64,000 nt of DNA, taken from Hymenobacter siberiensis. GTDB lineage: Bacteria > Bacteroidota > Bacteroidia > Cytophagales > Hymenobacteraceae. Location: assembly GCF_018967865.2 (NCBI RefSeq), contig NZ_JAHLZY020000001.1:2790001-2854000 (forward strand), in the 5' to 3' direction. Every line of letters begins with the position of its first letter. Position 1 is the first letter of the stretch. Positions 42,973-51,810 of the stretch are shown piece after piece. A model generated the notes under the pieces. It was not told the origin of the DNA and searched no databases. It worked only from the letters and a program-made list of their open reading frames with translations. The position numbers were made by a program, and so were the translations under genes.

Positions 42973-43869
42973 TTACTTCTTATCGTCTTTGCCGTCAAAT
43001 ACGTCTTTCACGGCGCCGCCTACTTTTTTACCGGCTTTGGCAGCACCCTGGCCGATGTCTTTGCCTACTTCGGCTGCCCCGTGGCCCACGTCCTTACCGG
43101 CTTGCTTCACATCAGAAGCGGTATTGCTGATGGCCTGGCCGGCGCGGCTACGCTCATCGGCAGTTTCGTCGCTCACTTCGTCGGCTTTGCCGGCTACGGC
43201 ATCAGCCCCCTGGTTAGCGCGAATTTTCGTTTTATCCCAGGATTTGAAGGCAGAATATTTCAGCTTTTCCTTTTGAATCTCGGCCAGGTCATTCACAGAA
43301 ATGTTGCCTTTCACCTTGTCGTAGGCCTCATCCATTGCCCGCCATTCGGCGTTGATGTTGCGCCAGTCGTTGATGTCGTATTTCTCCTGGTTGCTCTTCA
43401 CGTTCTGCACGAATTTTTCATAAGTAGTGCGAGCGTTGGCAGCCGTTAGCTGGGCGGCGGGGCTGGTGGGCTTGTAGTACTGGCCCATGTCGCCCACCTT
43501 CATACGATTGTCCCAGGCGCTGGTGCGCTGGTCCAGGGCCGTGGTGTAGCGGGTGTTGAGCTTATCAATTTCCTGCCGGCGGTTGTCGTCGTATTTGTCG
43601 ACATTTTTGTCGGTAGCAGCTTTTTTGGTGTCGTAATCGGCCTTCATCTCGGTGGTTTCCCGGTCGTAGTCGGCCTGCATTTCGTCGCCCACAGCATCTG
43701 CTTTGGCCTCCGTATTATCTACGAAGGTGGCCATGTCGTTGTAGGCCTGGTCGCTTTCGGCCGAAACTTCTTGCTTATCGGCTTGCGAACAGCCGGTATT
43801 GGCTACCGCCACGCCACCCATCAGCAAGACAAAGCCCAGGGTACGGAGGAAAGATTGGTTGTTGTTCAT
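42973..43869 (-). CDS. Lipoprotein with helical and glycine/alanine-rich C-terminal region
   Basis: A 298-residue product from ATG 43869, chosen because it gives the lipoprotein signal MNNNQSFLRTLGFVLLMG ending ANTGC. The mature part is strongly helical and charged (TFVDNTEAKADAVGDEMQAD, KKAATDKNVDKYDDNRRQE). It ends in repeats of the YtxH/LEA-like type (AISNTASDVKQAGKDVGHGA, VGKDIGQGAAKAGKKVGGAV). Such tails occur in stress-related proteins; no function can be given. Confidence 0.77.
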   Translation of the reverse strand: MNNNQSFLRTLGFVLLMGGVAVANTGCSQADKQEVSAESDQAYNDMATFVDNTEAKADAVGDEMQADYDRETTEMKADYDTKKAATDKNVDKYDDNRRQEIDKLNTRYTTALDQRTSAWDNRMKVGDMGQYYKPTSPAAQLTAANARTTYEKFVQNVKSNQEKYDINDWRNINAEWRAMDEAYDKVKGNISVNDLAEIQKEKLKYSAFKSWDKTKIRANQGADAVAGKADEVSDETADERSRAGQAISNTASDVKQAGKDVGHGAAEVGKDIGQGAAKAGKKVGGAVKDVFDGKDDKK

Positions 43870-44200
43870 AGCAAATTGCGTTGGTGAAGAATCAGCGCGA
43901 CGGCATTCAACTGGCTGCCGCCTGGGGTAGCTTAACGCAAGCATCCGGCCACAGGTTATCCCTGAATAGTATTGTCCAGCAATTCATTACCGATTTTCAG
44001 CATATGCTAAATGCCGCAAAACCCTGGCAAAGACGGCACAAAACCGATTTTACCCTCACCTGAAATTCATTTTATAATTGTCCTTTATTTGCTCTCGCCC
44101 GGTGGTCGTCGGCTCATCGGTTTTCATCGGCTTGCCTGTAAATTATGCTGCCCGGAAGTCGTCGCCGGTTTGCTGAACCCGGCCGCCCCGAACCGGCTTC

Positions 44201-44208
44201 TATCTTTG
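44201..44208 (+). promoter_or_regulatory. -7 element of the aminotransferase gene
   Basis: TATCTTTG matches TAnnTTTG, 26 nt before the GTG start. The rest of the 364-nt gap 43870-44233 holds no other recognisable feature. Confidence 0.6.
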
Positions 44209-44233
44209 GGGCCGCTCCTGCTCCTTATTATCC

Positions 44234-45385
44234 GTGTCCATACTCCCGGCCCCGCCCTCCCCCATTCAATTGCTCGATTTGGCTGCTGAGCACGCGGCGC
44301 TGCAACCATCACTCAGCGAGGCAGTTGCGGAGGTAATGACTTCGGCGGCCTTCATTCAGGGGCCGGCCGTGGGGCAGTTCGCAGCCGAGCTGGGCGAATA
44401 CCTGGGCGGCGCGCACATCACCCCCTGCGCCAACGGCACCGACGCCCTCACCCTGGCCCTCATGAGCCTGCGCCTGCCGGCCGGAGCCGAAATCATCATC
44501 CCCGCCTTCACCTACGTGGCCACGCTGGAAGCCGCCGCCCTGCTGGGCCTGAAGCCAGTGCTGGTTGATGCACTCCCCGACACGTTCAACATCGACCCGG
44601 CCGCCGTGGATGCAGCCCTTACGCCGCGTACCGGCGCCATCGTAGCCGTGCATTTGTTTGGGCAATGTGCCGATTTGGAAGCACTACGGGCAATTTCTAC
44701 CCGCCACGGCATTCCGCTAATTGAGGATAACGCCCAGGCGCTGGGCGCCTCATTCACCTTTGCAAATGGCGAAACAGCCTACGCCGGCACCGTAGGCGAA
44801 GTGGGCACCACGTCGTTTTTTCCCTCCAAAAACCTCGGCTGCCTCGGCGATGGCGGCGCGCTGATAACGCACGACGCGGCCCGTGCAGCCCTGCTCCACC
44901 AGCTGGCCAACCACGGCCAGAGCCGCAAATACCACCACCAGCACATCGGCCTCAACTCCCGCCTCGATACCCTGCAAGCCGCCCTGCTGCGGGTGAAGCT
45001 GCGGCAACTGCCCGCCAACACGGCAGCCCGCCAAACCGTGGCCGCCCGCTACGATGCCGCGCTGGCCACTGTGCCCGGCATAAACATTCCGGCCCGCGAT
45101 GCGCGCAGCAGCCACGTTTTTCATCAGTACACCATTCAGGTAGCGGAAACCGGCCGGCGCGATGAGCTGCAAAACCACCTGCACCGCTGCGGCGTGCCCA
45201 CCATGATTTACTACCCGCTGCCGGTGCACGCGCAGCCGGCCTATGCCTACCTGGGCTACCAGGCGGGGCAGTTTCCGGTGGCCGAACGGCTGTGCGGGGC
45301 AGTGTTGTCGCTGCCCATTCATCCGCTGCTGACGGCGGAACAGGTGGATTATGTGGTGCAATATGTCGGCGAGTTCTTCAAGTAA
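44234..45385 (+). CDS. DegT/DnrJ/EryC1/StrS sugar aminotransferase
   Basis: A 383-residue PLP enzyme. GTG start at 44234 after a matching -7 element. Motifs: IQLLDLAAEHAALQPSLSEA, GTDALTLALMSLRL, PAFTYVATLEAAALLGLKPV, EDNAQALGA and the PLP Lys in TSFFPSKNLGCLGDGGAL. These enzymes add amino groups to UDP- or dTDP-ketosugars. Together with the oxidoreductase gene downstream it resembles a WlbC/WlbA-type pair that makes UDP-GlcNAc(3N)A-like sugars, but this is inference. Confidence 0.9.
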   Translation: MSILPAPPSPIQLLDLAAEHAALQPSLSEAVAEVMTSAAFIQGPAVGQFAAELGEYLGGAHITPCANGTDALTLALMSLRLPAGAEIIIPAFTYVATLEAAALLGLKPVLVDALPDTFNIDPAAVDAALTPRTGAIVAVHLFGQCADLEALRAISTRHGIPLIEDNAQALGASFTFANGETAYAGTVGEVGTTSFFPSKNLGCLGDGGALITHDAARAALLHQLANHGQSRKYHHQHIGLNSRLDTLQAALLRVKLRQLPANTAARQTVAARYDAALATVPGINIPARDARSSHVFHQYTIQVAETGRRDELQNHLHRCGVPTMIYYPLPVHAQPAYAYLGYQAGQFPVAERLCGAVLSLPIHPLLTAEQVDYVVQYVGEFFK

Positions 45386-45393
45386 TAATTATT

Positions 45394-45487
45394 TCGCACA
45401 GCGGCTTGAAAGAGGGAAAGAAGGTCCACCGAGTGTTTTCCCTCTTGCTTTGCTGACCTCCTTTCCCTCTTTCAAACCGCTGTGCGA
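45394..45487. repeat. Palindrome between the sugar-nucleotide genes
   Basis: Arms 45394-45426 (TCGCACAGCGGCTTGAAAGA...) and 45455-45487 pair over 33 bp with few mismatches. It ends 12 nt before the ATG of the oxidoreductase gene. No other copy is in the window. Confidence 0.88.
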
Positions 45488-45499
45488 GCATTTTCTACC

Positions 45500-46528
45500 A
45501 TGCAAATTTCTACGTCGCCTTCCGTTCGTTTCGCCATCTGCGGCGTGGGCCACATTGGTCGCCGCCATGCCGCGCTGGTTTCGCGCCACGAGGGTGCCGT
45601 GCTGGCGGCCCTGATTGACACACGCGCCGACCTCCAACCCGGCCTCGCAGCTGAGTTTCCGGGCGTACCGTTCTTCGCATCGCTCGAAGCATACCTGCAA
45701 ACCGGGCCGGCGGCCGACGTCCTCACCGTAGCCACGCCCAACGGCCTGCACGCCCCGCAGGCGGTGGCCGGCCTGCGCCACGGCCTGCACGTCGTCATCG
45801 AAAAGCCCATTGCGCTGCATAAGGCCGATGCCGAAACCATCGTGCACACGGCGCTGCAAACCGGGCGACTGGTATTTGGGGTGATGCAGAACCGCTACTC
45901 GCCCCCGGCCGCCTGGCTGAAACAGGTGTACGACGAGGGCCGGCTGGGCCAGGTGTTTCTGGTGCAGCTGAACTGCTTCTGGAACCGCGATGCCCGTTAC
46001 TATAAGGCCGACGGCTGGAAGGGCACCCAGGCGCTCGACGGCGGCACATTATTCACCCAGTTCAGTCATTTTGTCGATTTGCTGTATTGGGTGTTTGGCG
46101 ACATCACCAATATTTCGGCCCGATTCCGGGATTTCACCCACGCCGGTCTTACGGAATTTGAGGACAGCGGCCTCGTGACCTTCGACCTGTTGCGCGGCGG
46201 AAGCGGCACCCTCAGCTATAGCACCGCCGTGTGGGACCGCAACCTCGAAAGCTCCCTCACCGTGGTGGCCGAGCGCGGCAGCCTGCGCATCGCGGGCCAG
46301 TACATGGACAAGGTGGAGTACTGCCACCTCGAAAAATACGAGATGCCCCCGCTGCCCCCCACCAACGCCGCCAACGACTACGGCCCCTTCCAGGGCTCGG
46401 CCGCCAACCATGTGCAGGTCATCGAAAACGTGGTGGATACCGTGCAGCGCCGCAGCTTCGCCACGACCAATGCGCTGGAAGGGCTGAAAGTGGTGGAGAT
46501 AATTGAGCGGATTTACGCGTTGCGGTAG
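45500..46528 (+). CDS. Gfo/Idh/MocA family oxidoreductase (sugar-nucleotide type)
   Basis: A 342-residue NAD(P)-dependent sugar dehydrogenase. The Rossmann motif CGVGHIGRRHA and the catalytic EKPIAL are present, followed by NRYSPPAAWLKQVYDEGRLG and a C-terminal beta-sheet domain (GGTLFTQFSHFVDLLYWVFG). Start ATG 45500 is preferred to 45482, which lies in the palindrome arm. Together with the aminotransferase before it, it could oxidise a UDP-hexosaminuronate (WlbA-like); I give the broad family name with confidence and the substrate only as a guess. Confidence 0.88.
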   Translation: MQISTSPSVRFAICGVGHIGRRHAALVSRHEGAVLAALIDTRADLQPGLAAEFPGVPFFASLEAYLQTGPAADVLTVATPNGLHAPQAVAGLRHGLHVVIEKPIALHKADAETIVHTALQTGRLVFGVMQNRYSPPAAWLKQVYDEGRLGQVFLVQLNCFWNRDARYYKADGWKGTQALDGGTLFTQFSHFVDLLYWVFGDITNISARFRDFTHAGLTEFEDSGLVTFDLLRGGSGTLSYSTAVWDRNLESSLTVVAERGSLRIAGQYMDKVEYCHLEKYEMPPLPPTNAANDYGPFQGSAANHVQVIENVVDTVQRRSFATTNALEGLKVVEIIERIYALR

Positions 46529-46537
46529 TAGCTAACC

Positions 46538-46669
46538 GGGTGTAATTCAAAACTACGCGCTGCCACCGCCAAGCAGAAGTTCGGACTGGTGTCATCGGCC
46601 CTTAGTGGAGCCCAGAGGCAAGGGCCGATGACTCATGAAAAGGGCAGCGCGTAGTTTTGAATTACACCC
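46538..46669. repeat. Nested palindrome with 27-bp arms
   Basis: Perfect outer arms 46538-46564 and 46643-46669 (GGGTGTAATTCAAAACTACG...) enclose an inner pair, GTCATCGGCCCTT (46591-46603) and AAGGGCCGATGAC (46620-46632). It begins 10 nt after the oxidoreductase stop, and its right edge supplies the stop codon of the truncated ATPase gene. Confidence 0.93.
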
Positions 46670-46859
46670 CATTCACTCGCTGCACAAAATTCGTCTTCCC
46701 CGACCCATTTGCCCCGATAATAATATTCAGTCCCGGCTTGAATTCCAACTTTGCATCCCGAACAGAGCGAAAATCCTTGATGTGGGCGCGCTGCAAATAA
46801 TAGGGCTGCTCCGAAACGGCAGGGACTTCGGGGGTGGGAGCTTTGGTTTTCTTCGCCAT
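46662..46859 (-). pseudogene. N-terminal fragment of an AAA/RecF-like ATPase
   Basis: MAKKTKAPTPEVP, then the ATPase start YLQRAHIKDFRSVRDAKLEF and Walker A GANGSGKTNFVQ, then RVNGV-stop after 65 residues. Such ATPases are normally several hundred residues, and none of the later motifs is present on either strand nearby. The stop codon lies in the palindrome at 46643-46669, so the gene looks truncated at, or by, that element. The start is the ATG whose complement ends at 46859. Confidence 0.7.
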
Positions 46860-46981
46860 AGGAGTAAGGGAATTCGGAGAGGAAACAAATATAGGGACCG
46901 CCGGGGCGGGCATGGCCCCGCCAAAAAGCGCCGGCACCTCCCGGCCCCGGCGCTACTTAGGTAGCAAAAGTTTCAACTCAG

Positions 46982-47926
46982 CTACTTCTTCGCATCCGCG
47001 TAGTTCTTGATGGCGTAGGCGACTCCGATGGTGAGGCCCTGCGAATACTGCACGCCGTGGTCCTGGTCGTAGTCGTAGAGGGCGATGCCGTTGAGGGCGA
47101 CGTTTACGTACTTGCCCACTTTGGCGGTGAGGCTGACGTCGAGACGGTGGTCGATTTCCTGAAAGTTGAGGTGTTCGTAGTTGGCGAAGAGGACGTAGCG
47201 GGCCTTTAGGTTGACGTTGGGGCTGATGTTCTTGTCGAATTCGGCCAGCACCTGCGCGGCTAGTACCTCGAAGCGGGTGCTGTGGCCGGGATTGACGCCA
47301 TAGGGCTTATCGCCGAGGGCCGCCGTGAAGCGCTCGACCCGGTTTACCACCGTGAGGCGCGGGGCGAAGGGCGAGAGGCGCAGGTGGAAATAAGTAGCGG
47401 GGTGGTATTCAAACCCATAGGCGGCCGTAATGAAGGCTGGCGCAAAGGAATCGGAGGTGAGCTGGGCGCGGTCGTTGCCGGCGGCATCGGTATCGTATTT
47501 ATAGCCGGGGGCAAATTGCGAGAGCAGGTTCAGCGATAGGAACATATCCCAGCGCTCGGTAAGGGCACGGCCGTATTTGGTATCGAGGTAGAGGCGGTCC
47601 TGGCCCTTGCGGTAGCCCAGGCCCCGGGTTTGGGAAAAAGCGAAGAGGAAATCGGCTTCGTTATCAAAGCTGTGCAGGCCGCTTTTGCGGTTGGCCCTGG
47701 CATTGAAGGAAGCGTTGAAGCCAATGGTATTGACGCCGCCGCCGCGCCAGTTGGTGCTAAGCAGAGCTTCGTTGAGGCCAAGCCCGGTTTTGATGGATTT
47801 GTGCCAGAGCGGGTCGGGTGTGGCCGGCGGGGCGGGGTCGGGGATAACGGCGGGCGTGGTCTGCGCCAGAGCGGGAGCGGCGGCCAGGGCCAGGGCAGCT
47901 AATACGAGGTAGAAACGTTGTTTCAT
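46982..47926 (-). CDS. DUF3078 family outer-membrane-type protein
   Basis: A 314-residue product from ATG 47926 (start chosen for the signal peptide MKQRFYLVLAALALAAAPAL). The DUF3078 pattern is seen: LWHKSIKTGLGLNEALLSTN, NWRGGGVNTIGFNASFNARA, then alternating strands such as YRKGQDRLYLDTKYGRALTE to the end VGVAYAIKNYADAKK-like. The all-beta character suggests an outer-membrane barrel. No function is known for the family. Confidence 0.87.
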   Translation of the reverse strand: MKQRFYLVLAALALAAAPALAQTTPAVIPDPAPPATPDPLWHKSIKTGLGLNEALLSTNWRGGGVNTIGFNASFNARANRKSGLHSFDNEADFLFAFSQTRGLGYRKGQDRLYLDTKYGRALTERWDMFLSLNLLSQFAPGYKYDTDAAGNDRAQLTSDSFAPAFITAAYGFEYHPATYFHLRLSPFAPRLTVVNRVERFTAALGDKPYGVNPGHSTRFEVLAAQVLAEFDKNISPNVNLKARYVLFANYEHLNFQEIDHRLDVSLTAKVGKYVNVALNGIALYDYDQDHGVQYSQGLTIGVAYAIKNYADAKK

Positions 47927-48106
47927 GACAAGGCAACGATGGTTTGAGACGGCAAATAACGGCGCTACGGCAGGCTCACGCGCGAGCAAACCGCAAGCTC
48001 AACATTACTCAAAATCCGCTATTTGTCTATCTTCCTGATATGAAATCAAGCAGCCATCGTACCATGTATATCGGAGATTCAATGTTTCACCCTTTAGCTG
48101 AAGCGC

Positions 48107-48566
48107 ATGAGTTTGTACCAACTTGTTTATCAGAGCCAGTCACTGGTGCCCTTTGAAACCCCGGAGCTTACCGCGCTGCTCACCCAGTGCCGCCTCAAAA
48201 ACCAGCGCGAAGGCATCACCGGACTCCTGCTGTACACGCCCGATGGGCGGTTTCTGCAAGTGCTGGAGGGCACGCCCGCAGCCGTGCGGCAACTCTACTA
48301 CCAGTGCATTGCGGTCGACCCACGCCATTTCAGCTGCCGCGTGCTGAGTGAAGGCCCCCTGCCAGCACCGCGACTTTGGCGAGTGGCGCATGGGCTTCCG
48401 CGTGGCGCAGCCACAGCACTTGCGCACGCTGCTGGGCTACGTAGCCCCCGACTCGCCCGCCCTGTTGGGACCCCGGCCACACACCCGCCCCGAGATGCTG
48501 GCCCTGCTGCACGATTTTGTGGCGCAGTGCCAGGCAGCACCCTGGCAGGAACACCCCCTCATATAG
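48107..48566 (+). pseudogene. BLUF-domain blue-light sensor, frameshifted
   Basis: The frame from ATG 48107 encodes a BLUF domain with the flavin-site residues of the family: Tyr8 (LVYQS), Asn32 (CRLKNQREGITGLLLY) and Gln51 (FLQVLEG). After LSEGP the reading shifts. The rest of the domain, CQHRDFGEWRMGFR (with the Trp and Met of the W-x-M motif) and the C-terminal helices to DFVAQCQAAPWQEHPLI, is in the next frame and ends at 48566. Removing one C from the run of five at 48355-48359 restores a 152-residue BLUF protein. It could be a true mutation or a homopolymer error. Confidence 0.85.
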
Positions 48567-48610
48567 CCCGGCCGGCTACCGGCCGGCGTTTGTGCTACTC
48601 GCCGGGCTGG

Positions 48611-48618
48611 TATCTTTA
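48611..48618 (+). promoter_or_regulatory. -7-like element 5 nt before the AddB-like gene
   Basis: TATCTTTA differs from TAnnTTTG at the last base and is followed by CCCCA and the ATG at 48624. The spacing predicts a leaderless message, as for guaA. Confidence 0.45.
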
Positions 48619-48623
48619 CCCCA

Positions 48624-51600
48624 ATGCCTGCCCTGCCCGCCCCCTACCCCACTGCTGCCCCCGCCACGCCGGGCGCAGCCCCGATTTCCTTCCTGGCCAA
48701 CACCGCCCGCGAGCTGCTGGACCGCTACGGCTCCGGCCCGCTCGATGAGCTGTCCGATATTGTGGTGATAGTGCCTACGCGCCGCGCCGTGGTGTATTTG
48801 AAGAACGAGCTGGCGCTGGCGCTGCCCGGCGGCGCGCCGCTGTGGGCACCGCGCGTGGCCGCCATGGAAGACTACATGGTGGAGCTGGCCGGCATACAGG
48901 TAGAAGAGCCCATTGCCCTGCAATTACTGCTCTACGACATTCTGAAGGGCATCGACACCGGTCTTGATTTCGACAAATTTGTGGGCTGGGCGAGTATGCT
49001 GCTCAGCGACTTTTCCAACCTCGACCAAAACCTGGCAGACACCCACAAGGTGTTCGAATACCTGAGCGAAGCCAAGGCCCTGGAGCGCTGGGACCTGACC
49101 GCGCTGCCGCCCAAAAGCCAGGCCGCCGCGCACTCCTTTAGCTTCTGGGACCAGCTGGAGCGGGTGTATCACGAGCTGCAGCGCCGCATGAAGGCCAACC
49201 ACCTCGCCTACCCCGGCCTGGCCTACCGCCTGGCCGTGGAAAAGCTGGAAAAGATGCTGAAAGACCCGGCGCAGGCTGCGCCGGCCCGCCACGTTTTTGT
49301 GGGGCTGGGGAATTTGTCGAGGTCCGAGGAAAAGCTGATTCGCCTGCTGCTGAACGCCGGCCGGGCCGAAGTGCACTTCGACGCCGACCCGTTTTACCTC
49401 GAAGCTGGCTCGCCCAACCGCGCCGGCCAGCACCTGCGCCGCTACTTCGAGCAGTGGAAACTGCCGCTCGATAATTTTGGCGGCGGCGTGGAGTGGCTGC
49501 GCGGCCAGCCCCACCACATTCGCTACCTGGGCGTGGCCAACCCCAGCATGCAGGGCAAGCTGGCCGGCCAGCTCCTGGCCGAAGCCCGCCAGCGCTACCC
49601 CGACGCCACCGTGGCCGTGGTGCTGCCCGACGAAACCCTGCTCCTGCCCGTGCTCCACGGCCTGCCGCCCAACGAGGTGCCCGACTACAACGTGACCATG
49701 GGCCTGAGCTTCCAGGCCACGCCGCTGTTCAACCTGGTCGATTTGCTGTTTGAAGTCCACCTCACTGGCATCCGCGAGGGCAGCCAGGAAACCGGCTATG
49801 GCGTACCGCGCTACCACCATCTGGCCGTCAGCAAGCTACTGAGCCATCCCTTCCTGCGCCGCTACCAGCACTGGCAGGACCAGCAGGCCGACCAGCCCCA
49901 GTACCACGGTATTCTCGACCAAGTGTGCCGCGAAATTGTGCGCCTGAACGCGGTTTTGTTGCCCGCCGAAGAGCTGCTGAAGCTCGGCGCGCACCATCCG
50001 CTCATCGAGGCCCTGTTCAAAACCTGGGACAACTGCGACGACATTATCGCGGCCTGCTACGCCGTTATCGACCTGCTGCGCCAGGTGTACTCGGCCGAAA
50101 TAGCGGATACGGACCGCGAAACCGGACTCGGGGCCGAATACCTGTACCTGTTCTACACCCTCGTCAAGCAGCTCGATTCGGCCTTCGACTGCCGCGAGCA
50201 GCGCCTGTCGGTGCGCTCGTTCCGCCGCTTCCTGTATGAGCAGATGGGCCGCACCCGCCTGCCCTTCTCCGGCGAGCCGCTGGCCGACGTGCAGGTGATG
50301 GGCCTGCTCGAAACCCGCGCCCTCGATTTCGACCACCTCATCATCCTCAGCTGCAACGAGGGCGTGCTGCCGGCCCCCAAGCGCCAGCAGTCGCTGTTTC
50401 CCTACGACGTTCTCACGGCCGCCGACCTCCCCACTTATGCCGATGCGGAGGCCATCACGGCCTACAATTTCTGGCGCCTGCTGCAACGCGCCCAACGGGT
50501 CGATTTAGTACACGTGCTGCCCGGGGCCGAAGGCATGAAAAGCGGCGAGCGCAGCCGGTTCTTACTGCAGCTGCAGAATGACTTACTGCCCCAAAACCCG
50601 CAGCTGGTGCTGGAAGATTTAACCGTTTCGGTTCCCTCAACGGAGTTAAGAGTTAGGAGTGAAAAGTTAGGAGTTAAAGCAGCAGCAGCTATTGATTCAA
50701 CTCCTAACTCTTCACTCCTAACTCTTAGCTCACTCCAAGGCGACCTCGTCCTCGAAAAAGACCCCGAGATGCTGGCCGCCCTGCGTGGCGTGCTCGAACG
50801 CAACATCTCGCCCTCCCGCCTCAACGATTTCCTGGCCTGCTCGCTCCGCTTCTACTTCTCGAAAGTGGCCCGCTTCCACGAAAACGATGCCGTGGAAGAA
50901 ACCCTCGAAGCCAGCAGCTTCGGCACCATGATGCACGAGGCGCTGGAAAATCTGATGCGACCCTTCGAGCAAGATGCCCGTTCGATTACGGCCGAGGATA
51001 TTCCCGCGCTTATCAAGCAGGCCCCGGCCGAGGTGCAACGCGCCCTGCGCCAGGAAGAAAGCGAGAAGCACGCCCGCGCCGACGAAGGCCTCAACCACGT
51101 GTACGGCCAGGTAGCCACCCGCCTGGTGGTGCGCCTGCTGGAAAGCCTCACCGAGCAGCCCGGTATGCTGCCGTTGCGCCTTTTTGGGCTTGAAAAGGAA
51201 CTGGCCGCCACCATTTTTGTCGATGTGCCGGGCCAGGCCGAGCCGCTGGCGGTGCGCCTGTTCGGTTACGCCGACCGCGTGGATGAGCTACCCGACGGCC
51301 GCCTGCGGGTAGTGGACTACAAGTCGGGGCTCGTGAAAAAGAGCGACCTGCAGCTGCGCGGCTACCGCGACAAGCTCACCGCCGCCGAAGCCACCGACCG
51401 CCTCCTGCACGAGCCCAGCACTAGCGCCGACAAGGTGCGCCAGCTCTGGCTCTACCGCCTCATGCTGGCCCACACCGTGAAACGCGAAACGGCCGAAACG
51501 GCTATTCTCTCGCTCCGGAACATCGACGAAGGCCTGCTCTCCGCCGACCTCAGCTTCCTCACCGAAGGCGGCGAAGACTTCGTAGCCGTTTCCGAAGACT

Positions 51601-51710
51601 TGGTGCGCAAAATCGTCCTCCGCATCCTCGACCCCACCGAACCCATCCGCAAAACCGACGACTTCACAAAGTGCGAATACTGCCCCTATAAAGGCATCTG
51701 TGCGAGGTGA
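48624..51710 (+). CDS. AddB-like Fe-S nuclease (PD-(D/E)XK)
   Basis: A 1,028-residue double-strand-break repair nuclease-type protein. The N-terminal part has the inactivated helicase-like start (FLANTARELLDRYG, IVVIVPTRRAVVYLKNE). The C-terminal nuclease has VDYKSG (about residue 898) preceded by GYADRVDELPDGRL. Four Cys are placed as in AddB iron-sulfur nucleases: one in NDFLACSLRFYF (about 739) and three in CEYCPYKGIC (1017, 1020, 1026). With an AddA-type helicase it would process DNA ends for recombination. Residues 674-703 are encoded by a palindromic repeat inserted in frame. AddA is not seen in the window. Confidence 0.9.
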   Translation: MPALPAPYPTAAPATPGAAPISFLANTARELLDRYGSGPLDELSDIVVIVPTRRAVVYLKNELALALPGGAPLWAPRVAAMEDYMVELAGIQVEEPIALQLLLYDILKGIDTGLDFDKFVGWASMLLSDFSNLDQNLADTHKVFEYLSEAKALERWDLTALPPKSQAAAHSFSFWDQLERVYHELQRRMKANHLAYPGLAYRLAVEKLEKMLKDPAQAAPARHVFVGLGNLSRSEEKLIRLLLNAGRAEVHFDADPFYLEAGSPNRAGQHLRRYFEQWKLPLDNFGGGVEWLRGQPHHIRYLGVANPSMQGKLAGQLLAEARQRYPDATVAVVLPDETLLLPVLHGLPPNEVPDYNVTMGLSFQATPLFNLVDLLFEVHLTGIREGSQETGYGVPRYHHLAVSKLLSHPFLRRYQHWQDQQADQPQYHGILDQVCREIVRLNAVLLPAEELLKLGAHHPLIEALFKTWDNCDDIIAACYAVIDLLRQVYSAEIADTDRETGLGAEYLYLFYTLVKQLDSAFDCREQRLSVRSFRRFLYEQMGRTRLPFSGEPLADVQVMGLLETRALDFDHLIILSCNEGVLPAPKRQQSLFPYDVLTAADLPTYADAEAITAYNFWRLLQRAQRVDLVHVLPGAEGMKSGERSRFLLQLQNDLLPQNPQLVLEDLTVSVPSTELRVRSEKLGVKAAAAIDSTPNSSLLTLSSLQGDLVLEKDPEMLAALRGVLERNISPSRLNDFLACSLRFYFSKVARFHENDAVEETLEASSFGTMMHEALENLMRPFEQDARSITAEDIPALIKQAPAEVQRALRQEESEKHARADEGLNHVYGQVATRLVVRLLESLTEQPGMLPLRLFGLEKELAATIFVDVPGQAEPLAVRLFGYADRVDELPDGRLRVVDYKSGLVKKSDLQLRGYRDKLTAAEATDRLLHEPSTSADKVRQLWLYRLMLAHTVKRETAETAILSLRNIDEGLLSADLSFLTEGGEDFVAVSEDLVRKIVLRILDPTEPIRKTDDFTKCEYCPYKGICAR
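50643..50731 (+). repeat. Palindrome inserted in frame inside the AddB-like gene
   Basis: Arms 50643-50675 (GAGTTAAGAGTTAGGAGTGA...) and 50699-50731 pair over 33 bp with two mismatches, around a 23-nt spacer containing GCAGCAGCAGCT. It belongs to the same family as the intergenic elements at 5407 and 40952. It is read as ELRVRSEKLGVK, AAAAIDSTP and NSSLLTLSS without a stop, and the flanking protein stays in frame. Confidence 0.95.
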
Positions 51711-51810
51711 TTGTGGCACAGCGCAGATACTTTCTCAAGGTTCACCATTTTACCGAAGCAGGTTTGGGGCAGTCTGATTATCACAAGAAATACCAGTTCA
51801 GCTTCCTTAT

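Noticed and set aside
44234..46528. The aminotransferase/oxidoreductase pair considered as a full polysaccharide cluster
   Set aside because: Only these two sugar-nucleotide genes are present; the glycosyltransferase at 41988 is separated from them by a lipoprotein gene of opposite direction.
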